DNA from: Epiperipatus broadwayi
Lineage: Eukaryota > Onychophora > Udeonychophora > Euonychophora > Peripatidae
DNA length: 64,000 nt
Direction: 5' to 3'
Assembly (NCBI GenBank): GCA_028023455.1
Contig: JAQFVV010000030.1
Coordinates: 2,808,501 to 2,872,500 of the forward strand
Made by a program: the position numbers and the translations under genes
In this document: in pieces, positions 1 through 9,625 of the stretch
Layout of the letters: every line of letters begins with the position of its first letter
Position numbering within the stretch: the first letter of the stretch is position 1
The notes under the pieces: generated by a model
Seen by the model: only the letters and a program-made list of their open reading frames with translations
Database searches by the model: none
Told to the model about the DNA's origin: nothing

Positions 1-812
1 TCCTCAAATTGATTTTTTAATAAATCTTGATTTTTGTACTCCATGTTCTCTACCTCATGCTTTAAGGACTCAAAGACCTTTTCATTGTTATCTAGTCTTA
101 GTTCTAAATGGTTAAATTTATCTTGCACTTCTTCTTTAAGGTCCTCTATCTTTTGGCAGGTCTCCTTAAATTTAATCTCTAGATTTTCGTTGGTTTTGTT
201 CAAACTTTCACTAAGAATATCTAATTTTACCTTATTATCCTTTGTATTCTGAATTATACTGTCATTTAGATCTTTAAACTTTATATCACTATCTTTTTTA
301 AAACTATCAATCTTCATATTAAAACTATCAAACTTTATATTATTCTTATTTATGCTTTCCTGAAGAGCATCAAACTTTCTGTCATTTTTATTCATGTTTT
401 CCTGAAGAGCTTTAGTATCTTCTCTATTTTTATCCATGCTTTCCTGAAGAGCTTTAGTATCTTCTCTATTTTTATCCATGCTTTTCTGAAGATTTTTAAA
501 CTTTATATCACTATCTTTTTTATTACTGTCATTACTTTTATTTATGTTTTCCTGAAGATTTTTAAACATTTGGAATATTTGAGCCATTGAATTACTATCT
601 AACTCCTTTTCAGGTGCTTTTACCTTTTCTTCTTTTATTTCACTTTTCACCATTTCCTTTTCCCCTTCTTCCATTTTACTCTCGACCTCGTGAGTGTCAT
701 CTACCAACGTTTCCCTTTCATTTAAATTCTCGCATTCTCTTTCCTCTGTACAACCATCATCAAGCATAGACTTAGACAGTTCCATTTCTACCTTACTATC
801 TTGGTTATCCAT
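1..812 (-). CDS. Gag-like coiled-coil ORF of the giant LTR element (3' part outside window)
   Basis: Reading the minus strand from the ATG at 812-810, the frame stays open for about 270 codons to the window edge, so the protein is incomplete here. The first ~75 residues are acidic and Glu/Lys rich. The rest is strongly heptad-like, rich in Lys, Asn, Asp and Leu, and contains short internal repeats: an about 15-residue unit with LQESMDKNRED occurs twice in tandem near residues 115-145. No zinc knuckle, protease or RT is visible before the edge. Position defines the role: it is the first ORF downstream, in minus-strand sense, of a long LTR and a PBS-like motif, where LTR elements carry gag. Long coiled coils are common in Gag proteins of arthropod Ty3-type elements (family knowledge), but I do not recognise this protein. 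Alternative: an accessory leading ORF. The open frame suggests a fairly recent or still constrained copy. Confidence 0.6.
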   Translation of the reverse strand, partial: MDNQDSKVEMELSKSMLDDGCTEERECENLNERETLVDDTHEVESKMEEGEKEMVKSEIKEEKVKAPEKELDSNSMAQIFQMFKNLQENINKSNDSNKKDSDIKFKNLQKSMDKNREDTKALQESMDKNREDTKALQENMNKNDRKFDALQESINKNNIKFDSFNMKIDSFKKDSDIKFKDLNDSIIQNTKDNKVKLDILSESLNKTNENLEIKFKETCQKIEDLKEEVQDKFNHLELRLDNNEKVFESLKHEVENMEYKNQDLLKNQFE

Positions 813-1394
813 ATTTTTTTTTCTTTCTTTTTATTTAATAATAATAATATTGTTTTTCAAAATCTAGTATTTCTAATATCTTTCTATTTAATTTCATAAA
901 TAAGTTCCCTACCAGCTTCTTCTATTTCCATACAATCATCACCTCCAATAATTATAGATAGTGTCTCCTACTCCCTACAATATTTCATCTTAAACAATAA
1001 TAACAACAATAATAATTCAAAATCATGTGTCACAACATCATCCTCTACATGCATAATTCACAGATATTTCTGCACATTTTTAAAACATTTCAAATATCTT
1101 TTCAATATTTCATTAATTGACATGGTCATAATAAATATCCAAACAATCATTAGCCACATATGCATATTTTAAAATTTTGTTTATCAGGTATTTTATAATA
1201 ATGTAATATTATATTTTAAACAATCAGATCATCCACCACTTATAATTGTAATTGTTTTAATCATGAACACTTAATTCTATAATAATTAAATCCTAATAAT
1301 TATTTCTATAATAAAATATTAAATTATCACATTGCTATTGATTAAATATAATGCCCCTACTAACACATCTCAGGCCCCTAAAGTTGGCGCGCCA
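813..1394 (-). other. Leader region between LTR and Gag-like ORF
   Basis: About 580 nt of AT-rich sequence lie between the PBS-like motif and the ATG at 812. No ORF of note. This would be the untranslated leader of the retrotransposon transcript, where packaging signals normally lie; I see no specific motif beyond the PBS. Confidence 0.45.
1373..1394 (-). promoter_or_regulatory. Putative primer-binding site
   Basis: On the minus strand the sequence directly after the LTR homology ends begins TGGCGCGCCAAC and continues to a GGGGCC. A PBS normally starts with TGG (complement of tRNA CCA) within a few bases of the LTR. The pattern resembles PBSs complementary to tRNA-Lys (TGGCGCCCAAC...GGGGC) with small insertions. 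The position, immediately after the LTR, supports the call; the match to a particular tRNA is uncertain. Confidence 0.5.
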
Positions 1395-1620
1395 TTCTCT
1401 AACCGTGCCCGCCGTCGACCTCGTACCTCTACTTACAAATAAATAAATTACTATATTTAACGTCACCAGGTTCTAGCTCTAATAATTAAATATTAAATTA
1501 AAAATGTTTTACTAGCTCAAATTTCTTAAAATTAACTTAGGTTCTGTTTTAAAGTAAATTAACATAAAGATTTAATGTATTCATGAGACAAGAAGTGGAA
1601 ATATGAGTTGGCAAGATAGA

Positions 1621-1723
1621 TCACATTGAGCCAATATCCCACAGGATACCACCTCAATGGCATAAGAACACTATCCCCCCTTTATACTATTATTTCAAAT
1701 AATAGTTACATAGTATTCTTATG
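1621..1723 (-). promoter_or_regulatory. Highly conserved double-hairpin block in LTR (copy 1)
   Basis: In sense orientation, a 14-bp stem (CAUAAGAAUACUAU with AUAGUGUUCUUAUG, arms 1710-1723 and 1661-1674, one G-U pair) encloses a second perfect 9-bp hairpin (1686-1706) and a G6 run. It is followed by hairpin 1624-1659: CATTGAG...CTCAATG closing TATCC-TGTG-GGATA. The 60 nt at 1621-1680 match 52597-52538 at 58 positions, far above the surrounding LTR. See the right-hand copy and findings. Confidence 0.6.
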
Positions 1724-1864
1724 ACTTTCGCAACGTCTACTTACTAAGACTCATTTAATAACTATAATATTAATTCTGTTATCTTTAATAATAATAATCA
1801 TCATCTAGCTCAATAAATTATAATCTCAGGTTCTTAATCTTTATTTATACTTCAACAAAATGCG

Positions 1865-1904
1865 GTAGCACATATGGTACGGGATTTTATGCCATATCTA
1901 CTAC
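1865..1904 (-). promoter_or_regulatory. Conserved hairpin III in LTR (copy 1)
   Basis: Sense strand: GTAG-TAG-ATATGG, a loop beginning CATAAAATCCC, then CCATAT-GTG-CTAC. The right LTR has ATGA/TCAT where this copy has ATGG/CCAT, a compensated change, while the loop start is unchanged. Confidence 0.5.
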
Positions 1905-3391
1905 ACTGCAATTAATAACAATAATGGTTACAATCTTTCTTACTTAATCAAATTGGTATAAATTTCTTTTATTGCAAATTTATTACCATAATAAATCAAT
2001 CAATATCAATATCATCTTTTGTCTTTAAACAATAAAGTAAAATAAGAAGTGGTAGTGTTTAGATAATCTGATAAATAAAGTAAGTGGCAGTTAATAGATA
2101 TAATTTATCAAAATATTAGGATAGTGGATTTATGACCAATAACTTAATGCAATTTTATAATTACTTAATTATAAGAACATCAATAATAATTAAGATTAAA
2201 CATATTTTTAGTTATCTTTTGTGCAAAATGTACTTCAGTGGTTGTGAAAACATTCTGTGAATTTGTACCATGATGTAGTGAAAAACAATACCCAGACACA
2301 AGTTTTAATAAAACAAATTTAACAAAGTTTATTAACATCAAATAAATTTAAGTAAAAATAAAACAAATCTATTTACATCTTATTTACAATGGATATCCTT
2401 CTTTCCTTACACATGACAAATGTTAATTCTACAATTTTGTACTTCTTTATAGTTAATCCAATCATTATACATTTTAAAAATTATTTTAGTTATTTTCTTT
2501 AGGTTTATCACACTATTTATTTGAACTACTTATGGGTAACAACATTTTTTACCTTTTAAATATACTAAATTTACAATATTCTAAATTATTTTTGTGGATC
2601 AATATTTTATAACGTCACACTTTATAATCAATATGGTCTTAAAAAAAAGAAAATTTACATTTCTTGTTACTTTAAACAAATTACACAACATATTATTAAA
2701 TATTATGATTAACTTTAATGTTTGTTCTCCCATGCTCATATAAATTATAATGCGTTTTTGCATAAGCCATACTCCTGTATAATATTATAATGTGTTTAAA
2801 TATCACCCTGTTACAATTTCATATATATGATAATAATTATCGAGTGTTATAGTATTTTTAAATATGCAACACTTATCTCTTTAAAATTATAATTAATAAT
2901 AAAAGAAGCGTGAAAATATATTTTAATATTTTGTATATTCTCATTTGATATACTTTTACAAAAAATTATAGTTTATTTCTAAATTAAAATGATTCTATAA
3001 CTTCTTCCATTATTTAGGACATCTGTATCTTTCTTTCAATGGTTATAATCTATTCTTAGTTAACTCTTAACTATTCTTATTCCAAGTAAAATCCTAACAT
3101 ACGTTCTAAAATATCTATTGTTTTCCCTTCAATAAAACTTATCATATACGATGTAGTAGCACGAAATACAGATTAAGATAGCGAAAGATGTATAGGGTAT
3201 TGGGAAGAAAGATGGATAACTTGTTTTCAATGTACTTCAAGAATGCATGGAACAGTGTGAACAGGTTCGACATTTATTGTCTATTAACCCTTAAGATAAG
3301 AAAGTGATGTGGCAGCTATTTATTCAGCTTTACCAAACATCAAGGCAACTCACACGAAATATAAAATAACACTGTCCAAGACAACATGTGT

Positions 3392-3479
3392 ATCAGTCGT
3401 AGGGCTACGTTAACTATGCTGATTATCACTTATAAAACGAAATGTGGATCAGCCATAGGGCTATGTTAACTATGCTGAT
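3392..3479 (-). repeat. Tandemly duplicated hairpin IV in LTR
   Basis: Two copies (3392-3423 and 3448-3479, spacing 56 bp) of a 32-nt unit. In sense orientation each reads ATCAGCATAG, an 11-nt loop starting TTAAC, then CTAYG-R-CTGAT, giving a 10-bp stem with one bulged purine. The right LTR holds a single copy at 50757-50788. Confidence 0.5.
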
Positions 3480-6057
3480 TCTCTCACAAAACTACTTATT
3501 TCTATTCCCTGTATCATCCTAGATTTTCATACATCATCTTGGTTTCCAAATCACCCCTGTACTCCCAAGTCACTACTTAAATTATCTCTCTAGATTTTCA
3601 CTATATCAAACATCGATAAATACAAACAACTTTTAAAAAAAACAACAAACAAGATTCGCAAATATGAAAATCATTTCTCTATTCCTTAAGAATAATTTAT
3701 CTCGCTTTATAACACTGTATGTTCATTACCTACATTTTTGTTAAAACAATATTCAAACATCCCAATAGGAAAAATTAATAGAAAATGTAATATAATCATC
3801 GATTATATTAAATTATTATTTATTAACAAATAAAATGACTATCGTATGCATATTTTCAAAAATCTAATCCCATCTCAAAATGTTTCAATGTGTTGTTTTA
3901 AATGTGTTTTACAATAATAATAATAATAAAACTTTTGTACTACATTCATTCAAATTTTGGCTGATCTAAATAAATAAAACATACATTATATATATCATCA
4001 ATAATTATAAAATGTTACCAAAAAACAATTGTTATCTTCGGATTAGGCTTTGCAGTAGGCTTCTTTTCCTTCCTTCGAGCATCACAAATATACAATTACA
4101 CACATACAATTTTATTAAAAAACATTCAAAATCAAACATATCTCATATAATATTATATATACCAAGATTAATGTATTTTGTTTCCCTATCGTTTTCTGAA
4201 ACCTAATGCTTATAATAATAATAAAAAATAATTCAAACCATAATTAAATATTTTTCTGATGGTAAATCTTGTTTAGTCCCATAATATTACTCTTCTTCTT
4301 TTATCTGAATGTTCTCCATTATGACTCTCAAAGTTTTAAAATAACTTGGTTCATTTAATAAATTTGTTTAGACGATCTTTAATTTTAGCTTTTAGCATCA
4401 GATTATTAAAATATATTTTAGTTAGATATCCCTCAAAGTTTTTTTTTTTAATGTTCTGGCAAATATTCCCTCGGCGCGTCGATGCATCTTTCTCCTTTTT
4501 AATTAGACTACGAATATTTAATACTTTAGGTACCAATTGCATTTTATGGATCCAATATTTTTTATATTCCTCTTCCGTATTTTTCTTTATACAAATATTT
4601 CTCTTTAGCAAGCTTTATTTCATTCATTCTTAATTTTATGTACATTATTTTTTGATCTTTAACTTTTTTTTTTTTTTTTTCTAGAGTATACTTCTTTTCG
4701 GGTCATCTTAAAGAAAGCAATTCCAATAATTTTAATTTTAAAATTATATTTGTCCATTTATTCTTAGATGAATCATAATGATTTTTATATTTTATTCTCT
4801 TTCTGAACTTTGCGCACAATGTCTTTTCATCTATATTACACGCGTAAAAGCAGTTTCCTTTGGATACACTATATAAGCGGTATCAATGAACAATGTAAAC
4901 AATTTTGAAATGTTATAAACTTTAAAACTGGTTTTAAAGAATCTATCCATATTTTTTACTGAAAATTCCGACTGTACTTCTATAGAATTCACTGGCAGGT
5001 TCGATTAAGTTGGTGATACATAATTTATGAAAACTTTAAAAATATTTATTTTAAGACTCTCTCTATGATTTTAAAAATTGTCAGTTAATTTGTTCTAATG
5101 ATATTATTAGAATTATATTGAAAAATTGAATAAATTGGAGAAAAGAAATTATTAGAGAGCTCAAAATTTTTACCTCTTCACTCGAGTCTGTCAATTCTTG
5201 TTCTCCTCGATTATACAATTAATTGGCGCGATTTTGGGAGTCTGCCAAGCTCTATTACTATTGGTCAATCCTACTTGGATTTATAAATAATTTTCTAAAG
5301 TTTTAAACTGATAATGTAACACTTAAACACTATCTAATTATTATTTAAAACTAATTATTATATTTAAATCAATTTAACCACTTTTAAAATAATTTTCAAA
5401 ACAATATTTAATAAAATTATTCACTACTTATTTTTATTATGATGTTTAATAAATTCTATCCATTTCTACTATAATATTATTTAAATACTTTAAAATATTG
5501 GTATTAATTGAAACAAGTGCTTGTATAAAATATTCCAGACAATTACGTAATCGTTTCCGGTGTTTTGTCTATTTTTGTCTGTCTTAATAAATTTACTGCA
5601 CTTATATTATGTAAAATTTTTATATAAAATTTTGAAGAAATAATTTAGAAAAAATATAGAAATAAGTACAATTCTCAACATCATAATATTTACTATTCAA
5701 ATACATTACACTAATTTTTATTATTTAATATAGTTTATAAATTTAAATACTATATAATATTAATTTATTCTAAGTTTTAAAGTTATTAAAATTCACTTAT
5801 TAAATACATTTTTATTACTGATAGCTGTGTTATTTTAATATGGCCAGCTTTTACAACCATATGAGCAATTCTTTACTCTTTATTTAACTAATTTTTTAAA
5901 TGATTTTACGTATCAGGTATTTGCTTTAGCTTTAAATTGCACTTTACAGACTCTATAAATTTAATATATTCAATACATCAATAAATATATTCTCAAATTT
6001 AAAATTTTTTAGTAATTGACCATTATAACTATTTCTTGACCTATAGAAAAGGATACA

Positions 6058-6392
6058 ATATATATATATCTGAAATTCTTATTGACAAAAATCCTTTTGA
6101 CAAAGCTTATATCGAATTCATATTGTAAGCCTGAATTTATATTAGAAATTATTTTCTTGACTTTTTTGAGCTTATTAATTATGAATTATTTCTAATAGAA
6201 ATAATATTTAAGTAAAAACTATTAATATTTTCTTAGGTTGTTTACTATTCAAATTATTCTATATAAAAACATTATAATTTCAATAGCTTTTATTGAAAGC
6301 TTTCTTTGGAACTACTACTTTTTCTCATGTTTATTAGTTTTTTGTTTTGTGTCGGATTTTAAAGATGATGCCTATTTTACAGACAGTCTTTT
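6058..6392. other. AT-rich flank, nothing recognised
   Basis: Begins with the (AT)n target next to the LTR. I see no gene or known repeat up to the SINE-like repeat at 6393. Confidence 0.5.
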
Positions 6393-6645
6393 GAGCTTTG
6401 ATTATATATATGTGTGGAGATGATAATCTGGACCAACGGACGAGTACTGGCTTAGTATTTTGGCTTAGTATGAAATATGTATATTGGTGATTGTTTATCT
6501 TTTCAAAATGTGTGTGATCAAGTATATCAGGGGTATGAGATAGCATGGATGGTTGAGGGTCATGTGAATGTTTGAGTTCAAACCCCCTATATATTACATA
6601 TAGAAATGCAGGTATGAGAAAGCCTGTACTGTAGAGAAAAAAATT
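6393..6645 (+). repeat. SINE family 2 (tRNA-like), copy 1
   Basis: About 250 bp shared with 11778-12017 at high identity, from GAGCTTTGATT to CCTGTACTGTAG plus an A-run. Its second half looks tRNA-derived: an A-box-like TAGCATGGATGG and, about 35 nt later, a B-box-like GAGTTCAAACCCC. The A-rich end fits retroposition. No target-site duplication was confirmed. Confidence 0.5.
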
Positions 6646-7960
6646 CATGTTTCAAAACATAGTCTTTTAATTAGGTTATTTGTAATTAGGATATTTATTT
6701 TTCATGATCTTTTAGAATATAAGTGTATCTGGCGATGGAAGAGTATATTCTTTTTATAATATCAGTATATTCTTTTTTTATAATATCATCTAATAAGTTT
6801 TTTCATTATTTCTTATATTTTTAGTAAATGTTCTGCTTATCATGTATGTATGGCTTTATTCCATAATCTATCACCATTTGAACTGGTTAGAAGAATGTAA
6901 CTATATTCTTTAATATTTCTGTTGGATATCATTTAAATATTCCGTTTTGTTTTGGATTTTCAAATAGAATTATATTCTAATTGTATTTTTTTTTAATTTA
7001 TAATAATTCATTTATAATATATTCTTTTCCTGTGGTGATGAGAAAAGACAGATTTGTCAAATAATTAAAGTAATTCATTTTTTAAAATCATAATCTTTGA
7101 TATACTTTCTTAAGTTCATATTGTATCTTTTAAATTTTAAATATAAAAATACATGGCAGGATACACAGATATTGTTGCTTTCTGAATATTTATTTATATT
7201 CTGACAATCCCAAAAGTTATTTTTAAAAATACTGCATCTTTTACTGCAAAAGATCAAGAGGAATGTAATGGAGATAAATTGTTTCACATATATTATTGTT
7301 GGTATGGACCAATAGCACTTATTTTAGGCTGATCAATAAATAAATTTCACACCATTATTACAATAATATTTGAGTTATAGAAGAAAGCAAATCAGAAAAC
7401 AAACTTACAAGTAAAACTGATGAAATTGAAAACAGTTTTTAAAAAATGTAAAAGCTATTGATTGTATTTATTTTACAACTCAACATGAAAACTTACTTAA
7501 GTTTTGTTATTAAAAGAGTTGATTTCAAAGCTGGCAAAGACCCTTTTAAATTAGATATTTTCAGATAAATAGTGGCAAAATATGCTGATAAATTTGAAAT
7601 AATAGCAACTATATAATTACAAATCAAAAATTTCACTACTATGAAGGTATAATTCATAGAAATGGCTGCTAAGGGATGCATAAATAAAAAAGAAAGCACT
7701 GCTTTATAATACTGAATTTGATACATTTTTCTACCAAATTTTGCTACACAAAGTATTTAATATTTTTTTAATTTATCAAAAATATAAAATTGTGCATTAG
7801 CAAATAACAATATGTAAAATGAAATTATTAATATAACACATATATCAACATTCATAAGGTTCATACTTTCCACCCCCTCGCCCCATTCACAATACTATGA
7901 ACATGTGGTAAGCATTTGGTAGGCACTGAGAAACAATTACTGACGCTAGGGAGAGCCATG
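6646..7960. other. Intergenic, nothing recognised
   Basis: AT-rich sequence with frequent stops in all frames. No repeat shared with the rest of the window was seen. Confidence 0.4.
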
Positions 7961-8568
7961 GAACTATTACTGAAATCTTCTTCCACAGCTTGATTAATCC
8001 CACATCAAGTGGGGTCGCTGGTGCGGATCAATCTTCTCCAGGCTACTCGATCTAAAGTCATTTCCTCCGTAAGTGACATCTCCTGCAAGTCCTTTCTCAC
8101 TCGATCAATCCATCTGATCTTAGGTCTACCCCTGGGTCTTTTCCCCGGTGGTTCCATCTCCAAAATCTTCCTTCCAATGTAATTTTCTTCTCTTCTCTTA
8201 ACATGACCAAACCACCTCAACCTTGATTCTTTCATTTTTTCACTGATCATTCTCACTCTCATATTTTCTCGAATTACTTCATTTTTCACTTTGTCCTTTC
8301 TAGTGAGGCCCGAGGCAAACCTAAGCATTCTCATTTCTGTTACACATTGCTTGTCTTCTATTTTCTTAGTGATCGGCCATGTTTCTGCACCATACATCAG
8401 TGCCGGATGCACCACAGTTTTATATACTTTTCCTTTCAACCTTGCACCTATTCTCCTATCGCAGAGTATCCCAGAGACCCTTCTCCAATTATTCCAACCA
8501 GCTTGAGTTCTCCCAACAACTTCTCCATCCAGTGATCCATCTTTATTCATCCCGAACTATTACTGAAA
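7961..8568 (-). mobile_element. 5'-truncated RTE-like LINE with 16-bp target-site duplication
   Basis: The insert at 7977-8552 is bracketed by perfect 16-bp direct repeats GAACTATTACTGAAAT (7961-7976 and 8553-8568). It carries the 3' end of an RTE-clade reverse transcriptase ORF and its short 3' UTR, whose sense-strand end has GATGTGGGATTAATC followed by GTGGAAGAAGA. The perfect flanks suggest a recent insertion. This is a different RTE lineage from the element at 44.2-47.2 kb. Confidence 0.8.
8005..8550 (-). CDS. RTE reverse transcriptase C-terminal fragment
   Basis: 181 codons without a stop. The hallmarks are those of the region after the RT palm and thumb in RTE/BovB-type elements: GAETWPITKK (family consensus is G.ETW.l), then a stretch ending MRMLRFASGLTRKDKVKN, then RLRWFGHVKRREE, then PRGRPKIRWIDRVRKDL. 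It ends WRRLIRTSDPT. The catalytic [YF]xDD and the endonuclease are absent, so the product is inert. The frame is open to the 5' truncation point, so the start is arbitrary and belongs to no real gene. It probably derives from 5'-truncated target-primed reverse transcription. Confidence 0.75.
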   Translation of the reverse strand: MNKDGSLDGEVVGRTQAGWNNWRRVSGILCDRRIGARLKGKVYKTVVHPALMYGAETWPITKKIEDKQCVTEMRMLRFASGLTRKDKVKNEVIRENMRVRMISEKMKESRLRWFGHVKRREENYIGRKILEMEPPGKRPRGRPKIRWIDRVRKDLQEMSLTEEMTLDRVAWRRLIRTSDPT

Positions 8569-8768
8569 TACCAAGTGATAAATTAAACATAATGGGACTG
8601 CTTTTTTTTCATTTACTAACAAAAATATAAAAAACCAATGTGTGTTATGTGAATAAAATTCTAACAAAATAAAATATGTTATGTGTAGTCAACAAAAATC
8701 AAAGTCATATATCACATGACTGAATTTTTAAGCTTGTAAATAAAAAATAAAGAGCTCTGCTAATTTGC

Positions 8769-8911
8769 TCTAACAAGCTTTATTGATAAATGCCAGATAA
8801 ACAAAGCATTTAAAAATCTCTATCTTGAAACCATTTTCTAACTTCAGACCAATGGTTTCATGCTTTGGCACTCCTCGGTGAGGTACTAAGATAGTTTCAG
8901 ACACTATAATT
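8769..8911. repeat. Unclassified dispersed repeat, copy 1
   Basis: Shares AACAAGCTTT...ATAAATGC and then CAATGGTTTCATGCTTTGGC...GATAGTTTCAGACACTA with 39168-39303. Orientation and class unknown; possibly the 3' end of a retroposon. The remainder of 8569-9625 is AT-rich with nothing recognised. Confidence 0.45.
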
Positions 8912-9625
8912 AACAGACATTTTAAAAAATTAAAAATTTAATTGAACAAATAAACAAGAAGAAAAAATAATACAAATTTTACAAATAGAAACTTATTTGT
9001 ACAAAGTTATTTTTAAAAAAATAAATATAACAATGTTTTTTTATTATTTACAAATGTAAATAAATTATAAATAATAATGTAGCTTAAACCATGGCACATA
9101 CGCTTTACAGATGAAACACTATTTAAACTGAATAAAGAAAAGTAATGCTATACAAGGTCATTTTTTTAAAAAATTACAAATCATAAAGCAAAAAATAAAA
9201 AATTAACCCTTTCACATGATTAAGTAGATCATTCTGGTGCAGAAATGCCATCCAGTCTCCACATTGGTGATTGCTTGTGTATAGTTTTTGAGTAGCAGTT
9301 TGAAAAGTTGATAACTCTAAATAGCAAAATGATAAAGCATTTGCCGAGATTTCTTTATCTCACATTTACAAATCTCAAGAATTAACATTAAATACCTTTT
9401 TTTATCATTTACAGGTCACTAATAATGAAATTTGACACATTTTTAAAAAATAAAAGTTGTCACAATTCATGTCTTTATTATTTCTACCATTTCTTAGAAA
9501 TGTAAATACAAATGAAATTAAAACTACATCATAATACAAATGGATGTTTCAGATTTGTCTTTTATCATTTAAATCTAACAGCAAAGCCTTTGGAGATCTT
9601 TTTACTAAAAAATGATACTTTTCAG

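Larger units (their letters stand above)
1395..6057 (-). repeat. Giant LTR (5' LTR of the left element), 4.66 kb
   Basis: In minus-strand sense this starts TGTATCCTTTTCTATAGG at 6057 and is collinear with 47831-52826 (plus strand), which starts TGTGCCCTTTTCTATAAG. Shared landmarks in order: the terminal block; AAAAGCTGGCCATATT near 5840; a CCAAT box near 5260; the ATCAGCATAG hairpin (3392-3479, duplicated here); an AATAAA near 2330; and a nearly invariant hairpin block at 1621-1723. The 3' end aligns with GGTTAGA just before the PBS. The 5' flank is (AT)n. LTRs of this length are rare; plant Ogre and planarian Burro elements are known examples. The 3' end does not show a canonical CA, so the exact end could be a few bases off. 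An 86-codon lysine-rich minus-strand ORF (4611-4351) lies inside but is broken in the other copy. Confidence 0.8.
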
